The notes under the pieces are model-generated. The model was not told where the DNA came from, made no database searches, and was given only the letters and a program-made list of their open reading frames with translations. From the NCBI RefSeq assembly GCF_027595985.1, contig NC_073304.1, positions 219,984,000 through 220,047,999 of the forward strand: a stretch of DNA of 64,000 nucleotides. Direction: 5' to 3'. Position 1 is the first letter of the stretch. Every line of letters starts with the position of its first letter. The stretch comes from Sorex araneus (Eukaryota; Chordata; Mammalia; Eulipotyphla; Soricidae). Shown here piece after piece: positions 10,780 through 21,767 of the stretch. A program made the position numbers and the translations under genes.

Positions 10780-10862
10780 GTTCTTAGGGTGCAGAAAGAG
10801 GAACCAACCCAGGATTCATGCATGCAAAGCGCGCTCCAACCCTTTGAGCTATTTTTCCACCC
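10780..10862 (-). repeat. Old SINE head fragment
   Basis: Reads AACCAACCCAGGATTCATGC, then CTCCAACCCTTTGAGC, the older head variant. Confidence 0.5.
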
Positions 10863-11009
10863 CCATTTGACCTTTACTGGGGGAGGGGCACACCTGAAGG
10901 TGCTCGGGCCACATGCAGTGTCCAGATCTGAACCATTATAGTAGCTTCAGTCTGTGTAAAGCAAGCTTTGTACTCTCTGGACTCTTTCTGGTCCACCCAT
11001 TTGACCATT

Positions 11010-11115
11010 TTGGAGGGTGGGGCCACACCTGCTGGTGCTCAGGGATCACTCCTGGCAGTGCTCAGATGCAGTGCCAGGGATCAAACCAGGGTTCTCTACG
11101 TCATTGGACCATTTT
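11010..11115 (-). repeat. SOR-type SINE fragment
   Basis: GGGGCCACACCTGCTGGTGC and CAGGGATCACTCCTGGCAGT match the reversed body. The head is truncated. Confidence 0.7.
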
Positions 11116-12014
11116 TAAGTGAACCTATCAGAGGCATCACATTTCCACCTCTCTGTCCTGGATCTTGACTAGGAAGATGAGGCCTCGCAGACCAGCCGTT
11201 CCCTCTGCCTCCCCATCCAGGGAACCACCAGCCCCTGGCCCAGGCCTTAGGTGGAAGAGACAGCTCTGTCTTGACTCCTGCTTTTCATTCTAGCACATTC
11301 CTTCTCCTCCCTTTCTTTCACCTCCTCTTCTTCCCTTCCTTTTGCTGCCCCTTCTGCTTTCTGCTGTTCCCGTAAGGGCCTGGGGGGTGTCCCTACTGTC
11401 TTGGGATCCAGCACTCCCCTCAATCATCCCTCCATTCTCCTCCTTGGTCCCTGGGCTGGAGAAATGGGGCACTCAGGGGTCTGTCCTGGTATTCTCTTGG
11501 TGGGAGATGGTGTGCATCTGGAACGTCTTCTTCCTCTCGTACACTGTTTCACTGTCCCCACAAAAATGTCCCTGTCATCTTGCCATCTTTTGGCACCGCC
11601 AGTCTTCTGAGTTCCTGCCCTGGACATTGGCTGTGTGAAGTGTGGTCTGGATAGGGGACAGGATGACCAAGTTACAGAAGCAATTCTGGAAGGTTCTGGG
11701 TGAACGGTGGCAGAGTCACCTGTGCCCAGGGTCATGGGTGACCACAACCTTCGTAACACTGAAATTGTCAACATAAGAGAGCAGCATAAGTGGCAGCATC
11801 AAGGATACACGTCATCTGTCACTGGGACATGGTGAGGTCAAGAGGCGCAGGGAAAAAGACCTGGGGCTGCCCTCAGGCTGGGCATGAAAGTGACTGAGAT
11901 GTCCACGGGGGACCAGCCAGCCAGCCAGAGAGTAGTGTCCTGAGCCTCAGTTCCTATTGTGCCAACTGCAGTGTGGTCTTTGAATGAGCACAGATAAGAC
12001 CTGGGGGTTCTCAG
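11116..12014. other. Unique intergenic DNA
   Basis: A 900-bp stretch without SINEs. A pyrimidine-rich segment lies at about 11285-11350. No coding signal. Confidence 0.6.
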
Positions 12015-12185
12015 GGGCTGGCAAGAGAGCACAGTGGGTAGGGCACTTGCTTTGCACATGGATAACCTGGGTTTAATTCCCGGCATCCCATAATAATCCC
12101 CTGAGCACCACCAGGAATGATCCCTGAGTACAGAGCCAGGAGTAAGGTCTGAGCACTACCAGGTGTGGCCTCGCCCCCAAATGAA
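12015..12185 (+). repeat. SOR-type SINE
   Basis: Head GGGGCTGGCAAGAGAGCACA with B box GGTTTAATTCC, then the body to GGTGTGGCC. Its end abuts the next, minus-strand SINE. Confidence 0.88.
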
Positions 12186-12436
12186 TCACTATCACTGTCA
12201 CTGTCATCCTGTTGTTCATCGATTTGCTCAAGTGGGCACCAGTAACTTCTCCATTGTGAGACTAGTTAACTGTTTTTGGCATATCAAATATCCCATGGGT
12301 AGCTTGCCAGGCTCTGCCATGCGGGCAGGATACTCTCAGTAGCTTGCCAGGCTCTCCGAGAGGGATGGAGGAATAGAACCCGGGTTGGCCGCGTGCAAGG
12401 CAAACACACTATCCACTGTGCTATTGCTCCAGTCCC
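12186..12436 (-). repeat. Long-body tRNA-headed SINE without poly(A)
   Basis: In element sense it starts with a SOR-like head (B box at about 12375). The body then reads through CTCTCGGAGAGCC-type sequence and GATATGCCAAAAACAGT-type sequence, and ends in GACAGTGACAGTGATAGTG rather than A. A 7-bp CCAAATG flanks both sides as a possible target duplication. Confidence 0.9.
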
Positions 12437-12850
12437 TCCAAATGTATAAATAAATAAATTTAATTAACTCGAAAAATAAAGACCCAGCTTTCTCAGACAT
12501 CTCGAGGTCAGAGAACTAAGGCGGTGTGTGCAGTCCACACCTTGATCTTGAGAGAACTGCCCACTTCTGGCAGCTTTTTCCAGAGGAGGAGGCTGTGAGT
12601 CAGAAAAAGGGGTGTCCCTCCGCCCCCGGGAGGCACAGACTATGCCCCAGCCCCAGGGGCAGACATGGACTATCTGAAGGGAGTCAGGCGCAGAGACAGC
12701 GTCCAACCCAACCGTCCGTCCCCACAGGGAAAGGCTGACAGGGACTCCGATAAGCTGGAAGCGCTGTGGCTCCCTCAGAAGGCAGCTGCACCCAGATTCT
12801 TCCAAGTGTGCTGGAAAGGGCCTAAATTCTCCTCTCTGCGAGTCACATTC

Positions 12851-13038
12851 TTTTGTTTGTTTGGGGCCCACACCCACTGCTACTCCGGGGCTACTCCCAG
12901 TCTGAGACTCTAAGGGGTCCGCTGCTCTTGGCAGTACTCAGGGGAGCATGTGGTGCTGATGATCAAATCCAGGGCTCCCACACATGTCCCCCACATGCAG
13001 AGCATGCACACTGGCCTCTGAGTTCTGTTCTTGGCCCT
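12851..13038 (-). repeat. Old SINE copy
   Basis: TTTGTTTGTTTGGGGCCCACACCC starts a reversed SINE body that is highly diverged, ending CTTGGCCC. Confidence 0.6.
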
Positions 13039-13057
13039 GGGAGTCACATTCTTGGTG

Positions 13058-13236
13058 ATTTTTTTGTTTGTTTGTTTTTGGGCCATATCCAGAAGGTGCT
13101 CAGGGGTTAATCCTGACTGCACGCAGGGACCACTCCTGGTGGGCTCAGAGGACCACATGGGATGCCAGGGATTGAACTCGAATTGGCCACATGCAAAGCA
13201 AATGCCCTCCCTGCTCTACTATCTCTCCAACCTCAG
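13058..13236 (-). repeat. SOR-type SINE
   Basis: A T-rich lead, GGGCCATATCCAGAAGGTGC, the reversed body, and a head ending CTATCTCTCCAACC. Confidence 0.85.
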
Positions 13237-13272
13237 GGAGTTACATTCTTGGTTTAAGAATATTGCAGGAGG

Positions 13273-13446
13273 GGCTGGAGCAATAGCACAGCGGGTAGGG
13301 CGTTTGCCTTGCACACGACCGACCTGGGTTCCATTCCCAGCATCCCATATGGTCCCCTGAGCACCGCCAGGAGTGATTCCTGAGGGCATGAGTCAGGAGT
13401 AACCCCGTGCATCGCTGGGTGTGACCCAAAAACCAAAAAAAAAAAG
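13273..13446 (+). repeat. SOR-type SINE, young
   Basis: GGGGCTGGAGCAATAGCACA head, B box GGTTCCATTCC, full body, and tail ACCAAAAAAAAAAA. Confidence 0.95.
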
Positions 13447-15025
13447 GAGAAAACAAAAAGAATATCCCAGGAGACCCAGGATATGACTCAGTGGTGCAGC
13501 ACCTGCGCTGTGTGGGGAGGCCCTGAGTTTTCACCACACCGCTTGGGAGCCTCTGGGTGGGGGCAGGAATCCCCCAGCGGGGACAGCTCGGCCGGGAGAA
13601 TTTGACTTGCCGCTGCTGACTCTTGCCATTTGCTTCTGAGTCCAGCGATTTTGCTTCTGTTTTTGGCCTCTCAGCCCAGATAAGTATCAAGTTTGGACTT
13701 TCTGTATTTTCTTGTTTACAGAAAAGGGGAATATGACGGGAGTCCATGCTCTTCTCTTGCACCCCCAGACATTGTCGGGGAGCAGGAATGTCCTTGGCGT
13801 GTCCACCTCTGCTTCTCTGGGAGCAGAAGAGGGCCCGTAGCCACTGGCTGATGTCTTGGGCTCGCTCTGCTGCTGTGACTCAGCTGCTGACCAATGAGTG
13901 ATGTGTGTGTGTGTGGGGGGGTGTCCCATAGGTGTCAGAGAGCACAGCCACAACCACCCCAGCATGGTGTGTGCAGAGAATACTCAGGAGAAGCCCACCC
14001 TGCAACACACAGATAGCCATGGGGGACCAGAGAGAGGCTTCATGTCACAAAAGCAGGCAGAGCTGGAGGAAGGCAGTGAGCGACAGCTGACGGAGCAGAG
14101 TCGAAAGTTCTGGGCGTTTGGGAGACCCAGTGAGAGAGACAGACCCAAGGAATATGAGCAGGGATCAAGCCTCCAGGCCCTATGGGAGGGGCCTTGAATG
14201 CCACCCCGAGCCCCAAATCAGTGAGAGCCTCCTGGCTTGCACCCCTGCTGGCCCCCACCCCGCCCCACTCCAGCACTGGCAACAGCTGGACGTGTTTGCT
14301 GGACGTGTTTGGTTGTACCCTGGCTCTGGGGGTGGCTGCGGTTTCTGGAAACTTCGCCTGCCGGGACCTGGAACTGAAGCTGGGCTTTAATTCATGCGCT
14401 CATCTCCTGCACGCCTGGCCACTTGCTGGGCGCCGGGCAGGGCTAGAGTAATCAGTGTGTCAACCAAATCACCTCCATAGTCTCCTGAGGGAGCGAGGGG
14501 ACCTCGGGGACCTCGAGGCTGTCTGACCCCTGAAGTGCCCACTGCTGAGTCCAGGAGGTGACAATTTCCTGGAGAGACGATCAAAGATGATGGAGGCAAG
14601 CAGATGGGATTGAGGATGTGTGGAGCAGGGGGATCGGGTTGAGACAGAGCAGAGGAGGGATGGGATTAGGGAGGAAATGGAGATGGAACAAGGTGGGCTG
14701 AGGATGGAAGAGGAGGATGAAGGCAAGGAGGGCCCAAAGCACCCTGGCCTCTTCAGGCTGTATACCTTTTTCCAGAAGCCACGGAACCTCATTCAGTCAT
14801 TCATCAAACATTTCTTGGACATTTTTCTTCCTAATGCCAGACTTGTACCGGCACACAAACACGGGTATCCCTAGATCTTTGCCCTCGAAGAACTCAAAGT
14901 CTGCTGTGGGGGAGGTCTCTCTGTAAATAATTAAAATAGCCAGGGATATGTGCTGACAGGCAAAAGGAGCACAGAGCAGGGGCTTAGCCTTGGAGTCCAG
15001 GAGGACTGCGTAGAGGAGGTGATGC

Positions 15026-15026
<1 letters not shown>
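13447..15026. other. Unique intergenic DNA
   Basis: The longest mostly SINE-free block of the intergenic region. It contains a purine-rich tract (about 14575-14735) and a small direct repeat GGACGTGTTT (about 14289-14308). I see no gene. Confidence 0.6.

Positions 15027-15064
<38 letters not shown>
15027..15064. repeat. (TG)n microsatellite
   Basis: About 18 TG units. Confidence 0.95.
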
Positions 15065-15065
<1 letters not shown>

Positions 15066-15340
15066 TGTGTATGCCCGTGCTGTATGTTTTATCTATCTGA
15101 GTAATTCATTTTCATGTTAAAAATTCTGAAGACACAAAGGGATATGTCTGGTGATGGTCACACAACTCCAAAGGCACTAAAAACCATTGAATTGTACACT
15201 TTCAATGGGTGAATAACATGGCATATGACTTTTAGTTCAATGGAGCTTTTTTTTAAGATGGTGGGTGGAGGGATTGATATAGTAGCATAATATAAAGTCA
15301 TGAATCCAAAACTATGATACCTTAATTTAAACAGGTTTTA

Positions 15341-15483
15341 GGTTTTTGTTTGTTTGTTTCCACTTTGGGTGTACATAGGTAAACCCTATGTACACCCAGT
15401 GTACATAGGGTTTACCAGGGGTTGGATCTGGGTTAGCCACATGCAAGGCAAGCACTCTAACCACTAGACTATCTCTCTGGCCC
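15341..15483 (-). repeat. SINE remnant with rearranged body
   Basis: The head end (GTTGGATCTGGGTTAGCCAC to CTATCTCTCTGGCCC) is SINE-like. The body is replaced by a triple inverted repeat at 15367-15416. Confidence 0.65.
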
Positions 15484-15521
15484 AATAAAAATATTTTTCA
15501 TTTAAAAATTTTTTCTAAAAA

Positions 15522-15898
15522 GATAGTACAAGTTGAACACACAAGGCAGGGTATTTGCCTTACACCTGGCCAACCCAGGTTCGATCCCTGGCACCCCATA
15601 TGGTCCCCCAAGCACCACTGAAAGTAATTCCTGAGTACAGAACCAGAAATAACCCCCCAGGGGCTGGAGTGATAGCACAGCGGGTAGGGCGTTTGCCTTG
15701 CAGCAGCTAACCTGGGTTCCCAGCATCCCATACAGTCCCCCGAGCACCACCAGGAGTAATTTCTGAGTGCATGAGCCAGGATTAACCCCTATACATTGCT
15801 GGGTGTGACCCAAAAAGAAAAAAAAAAAAACACCAGAAATAACCCCCGACCATCATTGGGTGTGACTCAAAAGCCAAAAAAAATTTAAAAATAAATAA
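15522..15898 (+). repeat. Older SOR-type SINE split by a younger one
   Basis: The head and body at 15522-15657 continue at 15848-15898 (CATTGGGTGTGACTCAAAAG). The interruption is a complete SINE at 15658-15831. Confidence 0.88.
15658..15831 (+). repeat. Younger SOR-type SINE nested in an older copy
   Basis: Flanked by a perfect 16-bp duplication ACCAGAAATAACCCCC (15642-15657 and 15832-15847). The tail is A-rich. The B-box region carries a small deletion (CTAACCTGGGTTCCCAGC). Confidence 0.93.
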
Positions 15899-15951
15899 AA
15901 AGCATTTTTTTCCTGAAGCCTTAAGCCACAAATAAACAAAAAATGATGGGC

Positions 15952-16100
15952 GGACCGGAGAGATAATTAGTGAACTGAGCACAGGCTATGCACGCAGGGG
16001 ACCAGGTTCCATCCTTGGCACCATATGGTTTGATCCCTTGAGCACTGCTGGGAACAATCCCCAAACTCTGCTGGGTGTGGTCCAAAGGAAAAGAAAAAAA
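15952..16100 (+). repeat. Old SOR-type SINE
   Basis: ACCGGAGAGATAATTAGTGA head and CTCTGCTGGGTGTGGTCCAA body end, with an A-rich tail. Confidence 0.75.
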
Positions 16101-16408
16101 GCCCATGTGGGGGGTATTGGGTGTCCTGGGCACCTCCTGAAGCTAACAGACAGCTTGTGTGTTTCTTGTACATCTGTGCTGTGGGCACTGGAAGTGCTGA
16201 CTGAGTTGGATTCAGGCAAGTACTGAGCCAGAAAACAGAGCATCTGCTCTGTGGCTGAGCCCAAGGACATGAAGGTCACATGAGTATCCCAGAGTTGGAC
16301 ACACGGGGTGGACGTGTGGAACATGAGATGAATGGGGTGAAGACAAGCTGCAGATACACTGATGGCAATGCCCAGGCTGCCGCTTTTTTTCAAGAAAATG
16401 TACTAAAG

Positions 16409-16530
16409 GGACTGGAGGGGTAGGATGCTTACCTAGTATAAGTATCCCCAGTATCCCACGTGGCCTCCCAGTACTACTAGGAGTGAGCAGAGAGCCAGGA
16501 GCAAATCCTGAGCACTTCCTGGGTGTGGCA
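16409..16530 (+). repeat. SINE with microsatellite tail
   Basis: GGGACTGGAGGGGTAGGATG head with the B-box part deleted; body to CCTGGGTGTGGCAG. The tail passes into a GGAA array. Confidence 0.8.
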
Positions 16531-16853
16531 GGGAAGGAAAGGAGGGAGGGAGGAAGGAAAGAAAGAAGGAAGGAAGGAAGGAAGGAAGGAAGGAAGGAAG
16601 GAAGGAAGGAAGGAAGGAAGGAAGGAAGGAAGGAAGGAAGGAAGGAAGGAAGGAAGGAAGGAAGGAAGGAAGGAAGGGAGGGAGGGGAGGGAGGGAGGGG
16701 AGGGAGGGAGGGAGGGAGGGAGGGAAGGAATGAAGGAAGGAAGGAAGAAAGGAAGGAAGGAAGGGAGGGAGGGAGGGAGGGAGGGAGGGAGGGAGGGAGG
16801 GGAGGGAGGGAGGAAGGCAGGCAGGCAGGCAAGCAGGCAAGCAGGAAGGAAGT
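16531..16853. repeat. Compound (GGAA)n / (GGGA)n / (GGCA)n microsatellite
   Basis: More than 300 bp of tetranucleotide repeats. The long open frames on both strands here are artefacts of 4-bp periodicity. Confidence 0.97.
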
Positions 16854-17578
16854 AAAATATCCCAGGTGGAATTTACCGCCAGGTATTATGAGCGGACAGT
16901 CATGACCCACAGCCTGGCTTGGCCCTGGGAAAATGCTGGAAGGAGAAAACTCAGATGACTCTGCCTGGCCTTGGTGAGGGGAACCAGCCCCAGTCCTTAT
17001 ACCTGCCCCTTTTCTTCCTTCCTCCAGGCTCTTCCTTTCTCCCTAGCTGCCGGAGACTGCCACAGAGGCACATGCAAGGCCCAGAGAGAGAGATGCACTT
17101 TCTCAGGGGGCCTGGGGTAATCATGGACCTCAGGCCTGTGGGTCAGACCGGGAAGGCTGGGGGTGGGAGCGGGACTCCTCTTTCTCAAGGCCCCTCAGGC
17201 CACGGGAGGCCTCAGTCTCTCCCACCTCTCCCCCTGCAATGGGACAGACATAGGGTCATGCTGGACCAGCTAATGTCCACACCTGCTCTCATGACTTCCA
17301 ACAACTCTGGGACCCAGTGCAAGCTGCACCCTGCAGAGCTGAGGGGTCCTGGGGTCCAGCATGGGGCATTCTGTGCTCCAGCCGTCCGAGTCATCTCCTC
17401 AGAGAAGCAGAGATTCTCATCTCCATGCTACACATGAGGGAACTCAGGGTCAGGGGGATGAGAGAACTTGGCCCCAAGGGATGGTGGTGGTGGTGGTGGC
17501 TGGGATTGAACCCAGGGCCTCATGAGTTGTCTCTGCCTGCCATCCCTGGCACATGGCTCTTTCCCACTGCCAGGCAGA
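16854..17578. other. Unique intergenic DNA
   Basis: Mainly unique sequence with a short (TGG)n run at about 17483-17499. No supported gene. Confidence 0.6.
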
Positions 17579-17596
17579 CCTGGTTAAAGAATTTTT

Positions 17597-17766
17597 TTGT
17601 TTGTTTTGTTTGGGGCCACACCCCGAGATGCTCAGGAGTTTTTCCTGGCTCTGCACTCAGGAATTACTCCCGGCAGTGCTGCGGGACCATGTGGGATGCC
17701 GGGGATCCACCCCGGTTTGACCGTGTGCAGAGGCAAATGCCCTACCTGCCGTCCTATCGCTCCGAC
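17597..17766 (-). repeat. SOR-type SINE with target duplication
   Basis: Flanked by an 18-bp perfect repeat CCTGGTTAAAGAATTTTT (17579-17596 and 17767-17784). Confidence 0.93.
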
Positions 17767-18209
17767 CCTGGTTAAAGAATTTTTAAAGTTAGTGCTTGAG
17801 AAGCACTTGGCCCCTATCCCATGGTAAGTGACCCTCCAAGAGCAAAACACACACTTGATGGAGCAGAGGAGAATTATGCACAGTTGCCTTCAAGCAAAAG
17901 CATTCAACCTTGACTGCACCTAGCACCCTGGGGAGCCTGTGGCCCCCTACAAACCCCAGCTACAACCAGGAAAGCCAGACTCTCGGGGCACGAGGCTCAC
18001 AATCAACAGCTTTTCAAGGTCTGACAGGTAATTCTAATCTGGAGAGATTAGCTCTAGGGGCTGAGCTAGGCTTTGCAGGCAGGAGGCCTGGGTTCAAGCC
18101 TCAGCCACAGAGAATTTCCAGCAGAGACCTCTGGGTGCTGTCCACCCACAAGGCAGGGTGGGAGAGATAAGTACCCCAGGTGGAGAGCTGGTGGGCACAC
18201 AGCTGTTTC

Positions 18210-18386
18210 TGATTCTTTTTTTTTTCTTTTGGGGTCACATTAGGCAATGCTCAGGGGTTACTCCTGGCTCTGCACTCAGGAATCACTCCTGGCAATGCTC
18301 AGGGGACCATACGAGATGCCGGGGATCAAACCTGGGTCGGATGCATACAAGGCAAATGCCTCCCTGATGGGCTATCACTCCAGCCC
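18210..18386 (-). repeat. SOR-type SINE
   Basis: T-rich lead, reversed body, head ending TATCACTCCAGCCCC. CTGTT(T/C)CTGATTCT flanks both sides as a probable target duplication with one mismatch. Confidence 0.92.
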
Positions 18387-18508
18387 CTGTTCCTGATTCT
18401 ATCTCCAGCACCACGTAGGGTCCTGTGTACACCAGGAGGGGTGAGCCGTGAGAAAGGAAGCACTATCAGGTGTGGCCCTAAAACAAACAAAAAGAATGTG
18501 TCCATTTG

Positions 18509-18757
18509 TCACCGTCACTGTCACTGTCATCCTGTTGTTCATCGATTTGCTCAAGTGGGCACCAATAACATCTCCATTATGAGACTTGTTACTGTTTTTG
18601 GCATATCGAATACGCCACGGGTAGCTTGCCAGGCTCTGCCGTGCGGGTGAGATACTCTCGGTAGCTTGCTGGGCTCTCCAAGAGAGGCGGAGGAATCGAA
18701 CCCGGGTTGACAACGAGCAAGGCGAACGCCTTACCCGCTGCTCTATCACTCCAGCCC
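18509..18757 (-). repeat. Long-body tRNA-headed SINE without poly(A)
   Basis: A full copy. An 11-bp perfect duplication GTGTCCATTTG flanks it (18498-18508 and 18758-18768). In element sense it ends GACAGTGACAGTGACGGTG. Confidence 0.95.
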
Positions 18758-18792
18758 GTGTCCATTTGAAGGTGCAGGAAAGGGCATCTCCC

Positions 18793-19070
18793 CATGCCTA
18801 AAGTAGATAATGGACCAATGATGACCTCTCAGTGTCTGTGTTGCAAGCCATAATGCCCTAAAGTAGAGAGAGAGAGTATGGGGAATATTGTCTGTCATAG
18901 AGGCAGGGGGAGGGTGGGAAAGGGGGGGTATACCTGGGATATTGGTGGTGGGGAATGTGCACTGGTGGAGGGATGGATATTTGATCATTGTGAGATTGTA
19001 ACCCAAACATGAAAGCTTGTAACTATCTCAAGGTGATTCAATAAAATTTAAAAAAAGAAAAAGAAAAAGT
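18793..19070 (+). mobile_element. ~280-bp retroelement with L1-type 3' end
   Basis: Flanked by a perfect 14-bp duplication AAAGGGCATCTCCC (18779-18792 and 19071-19084). It contains a GA-rich stretch, a G-rich stretch, GATATTGGTGGTGGGGAATG, and ends AATAAAATTT plus an A-rich tail. No ORF. It shares this 3' module with the copies at 19370, 21768 and 37532. Confidence 0.88.
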
Positions 19071-19369
19071 AAAGGGCATCTCCCAAACTGACCTGAAAAA
19101 GAACATGATGCCACTGACTCAACCCAGGTAGTGTGGTCTGGGCTGAGAGCTCTGGGGCCTTCTCCGAGTAGGGACTGACAGAGTCCTCTTGCTGCCTGAT
19201 GGCGCAGCAGCCTGCAGCCGCAGCTGACATCCTCGGGCAGAGAAAAGGCCCAGCTCTCATAAACGAACGCCATGCTCCTCGGACAACGACGCTAGAGCAC
19301 CACTGGGAGGTATAAGGATGATCACAAGTTGACTTTTATTGATCTCTTTTTTGTCATTCCATTTCCTTT

Positions 19370-19525
19370 TTGTTGTAACAAACAATATGAAGTAAAATTT
19401 GTGTCTGCTAAGGGGGCTGGGGACATTGGTGGCAGGAAGGTCCCATTGGTGGTGGGGCTGGGGTTGGAATATTGAATACCTGAAACAACTATATTGTGAG
19501 CAACTTTGTAAATCATACTGTTATG
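19370..19525 (+). mobile_element. Diverged copy of the same L1-type 3' module
   Basis: AATATGAAGTAAAATTTGTG, then GGACATTGGTGGCAGGAAGG and GAATATTGAATACCTGAAAC, matching the 18793 copy in order but with many changes. Confidence 0.65.
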
Positions 19526-20535
19526 ATTTTTGAGGAGAGGGGAAGGGAAGGGAGAGGAGAGGAAAGAGCCTCTCTTAGCCTGCCCTGGCAGTGACAGTGG
19601 GGTCTTGTGGGGCTCAGAGTCCAAGGCCAGGACATGACCAGTCCTGGGGGCATATTAGTCACATAGAAACCCCAGGCCCAAACAACCTTTCTCATGACAA
19701 CTGCAAATTCTGATTTGCCCTTGGAATGGTGAGCTTCCAGCCTGGGCTAAATGCTTTGTCTGGGGTAAACGTTTCCCCTGTGTTGGGCAGCAGCCTTGGT
19801 CTGGACACTTCTGGTCCGTGAGGAGGAGCCTGCAGGTGACCCATTGGTGAATGTCCATCTTCCCTGAAAGGATACCCTGGGTGAGGTGGTGAGGAGGTTT
19901 CTGATGCAGGCCCCACCTTGGGCTGTGGTGGCTTCACTAAGAAAGCCCCGTGAGGGGTCGTGACACATCTCCCGGCCTCTCTGGACAGTCCCACAGTGCC
20001 CAGCTCAGTGCTGATGCCTCACTCCTAGCGAGACTCACCGTGTCGCTTCATGCCCACCTCCTGTCTCTGACCCAGGGTCTCCCAGGGGCCCCTAGGGTGC
20101 AGAATGTTCTTCAGAAACTGAATTCAGGGGTCCCCATCATCCTAGTTCCCCACCCAGGTGCTTATCCACCAACGGAACCTTAACCTTCCCCAGTGCTCAG
20201 GCACCCCTCCCCTCCTCTTTCTGCCAATTTCTGCTTCCTTCCTCTTCTTCCTCCCTTCTGCCTCTGGCGATGCCTTGTTCAGCCTCTAAAACCCAGCCCG
20301 AATATCATCCCCTCTGCAAAACGAGTTGTCTTGTTCTTCCTTAGCACGGTGGATGGAACTTGCTGGAATTCCCATCCCTTGTGCTCATGTGCCGGCCCCG
20401 ACTCTCCATCCAAGCACCTGAATTCCTTGGGGTCAAGAACCATGTCCTGTTAGCCTTGGTACCCAGCATGCTGGAACCCTCCTGAGGAGCACTGAAATAG
20501 TTCTTTGTTGAAGCTTGAACAAATAGCTGTAAGCT
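19526..20535. other. Unique intergenic DNA
   Basis: About 1 kb free of SINEs. No exon-like structure recognised. Confidence 0.6.
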
Positions 20536-20803
20536 CTATTGAAGAGGAAGAAGAGGAAGAGGAAGAAAAGAAGGAAGAGGAGGAAGGAGAAGGGAAATGA
20601 GAAAAGGAAGGAGGAGAAGGCAGAGAAGGAGGAGGAGGAAGAAGAAGAAGAGAAAGGAGAAGAAGGCAGAGGAGAAGGAGAAAGAGGAGAAGGAAGAGGA
20701 AGAGAAGAAGGGGAAGGAGAAGAGAAAGAAGAACAAGGAGAAGGAGGAAGAGGAGAAGGAGGAGAGGGAGAAGGAGGTGAAGGAGAAGGAAGAGAATGTC
20801 CCC
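20536..20803. repeat. Purine-rich (GGA/GAA) tract
   Basis: About 270 bp of almost pure A/G on the + strand. The Lys/Glu-rich and Ser/Leu-rich open frames over it are compositional artefacts. Confidence 0.95.
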
Positions 20804-21177
20804 TGGGCAGACAAGGGGTGCTGACAGTAGGCACATGTGAAGTCAGTGACCCTGGAAAGTCTTCTCTGAAAGAGAGCAGAGAGGGCCCAAGCCCGTGGCC
20901 GACCCAAGAGGGCAGGTGAAACCCAGAGGTGGGGCTGGGAGACCCCACATGCTGTGGAACTGGACACAGATATGGGAAAGGGCTTTTCTGAGATAGCAAG
21001 TTCACAAAGACTTCATAGTTCCTACATTCTGGGTAAGTGGAGGCAACACCACATGGGACTCTTGAAGTTTAGGTTCGGTCAGTGTGACCTAGCACCAGTT
21101 CTTTAGCTCTCTGTACCTCACGCGTCTCACTTGTGAGATTGGAGCAGTAGTAAAATCTACCTCCAGATTTTTTATTT
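20804..21177. other. Unique intergenic DNA
   Basis: No repeat or gene recognised. Confidence 0.6.
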
Positions 21178-21341
21178 TTTTAATGTTTTGGCTTTGGGGC
21201 CACATCCAGTGGTGCTCAATGGTTATTTCTGAATCTGTGCTCGAGTGACCCCTGATGGTGTTCAGGGGGTCCTATGTGGTCTTGGAGGTAGAACCCAGGG
21301 TCCAGCACATCTAAGGCAAGTATCTGGGGTTTTTTTTTTTG
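21178..21341 (-). repeat. Old SOR-type SINE
   Basis: GGGGCCACATCCAGTGGTGC and reversed body, with the head truncated at GCAAGTATCTGGGG before a T-run. Confidence 0.75.
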
Positions 21342-21590
21342 GTAGTAGGATTGGAACAAATCACAGCAGGTAGGGCGTTTGCCTTGCACATGGCCAACCC
21401 GGGTTCGATTCCTCCTCCTCTCTCGGAGAACCCGGCAAGCTACCGAGAGTATCCCGCCCACACGGCACAGCCTGGCAAGTTACCTGTGGTGTATTCAATA
21501 TGCCAAAAACAGTAACAACAAGTCTCATGATGGAGACGTTACTGGTGCCTGCTTGAGCAAGTTGATGAACAACAGGACGACAGTGCTATA
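21342..21590 (+). repeat. Long-body tRNA-headed SINE without poly(A)
   Basis: Plus-strand copy: B box GGTTCGATTCC, CTCTCTCGGAGAACCCGGCA, CAATATGCCAAAAACAGTAA, and end GACGACAGTGCTATAG. Confidence 0.92.
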
Positions 21591-21593
21591 GAG

Positions 21594-21752
21594 GAGAAGC
21601 ACACCAAGCGGTGCTCAGGGCTTACTCCAGGCTCTGTGCTCAGGGATCATACCTAGCAGGCTCAGGGGAACCACATAGGGTGCCAAGGATTGAACCCAGG
21701 TTGGCCACGTGCGAGGCAAGTGCCCTACCCGAGGTACTATTGCTCCAGCCCC
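21594..21752 (-). repeat. SOR-type SINE
   Basis: The reversed body starts ACACCAAGCGGTGCTCAGGG and the head ends TATTGCTCCAGCC. Confidence 0.88.
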
Positions 21753-21767
21753 CAGGGCAACAGTCTT

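Noticed and set aside
13241-13762. Many 60-170 codon frames with recurring peptides such as GDHMGCWE and RARQTPYPLCY
   Set aside because: These are translations of the SOR SINE, found wherever a copy lies. They are not genes.
16212-16910. Long open frames (over 130 codons) on both strands rich in LPSFLPS or EGRKEGRK repeats
   Set aside because: They lie on a GGAA tetranucleotide array. The peptide periodicity only mirrors the 4-bp repeat, and there is no start context or homology.
20433-21005. 190-codon Ser/Leu/Phe-rich frame (minus) and Lys/Glu-rich frames (plus)
   Set aside because: Compositional artefact of a pure purine/pyrimidine tract.
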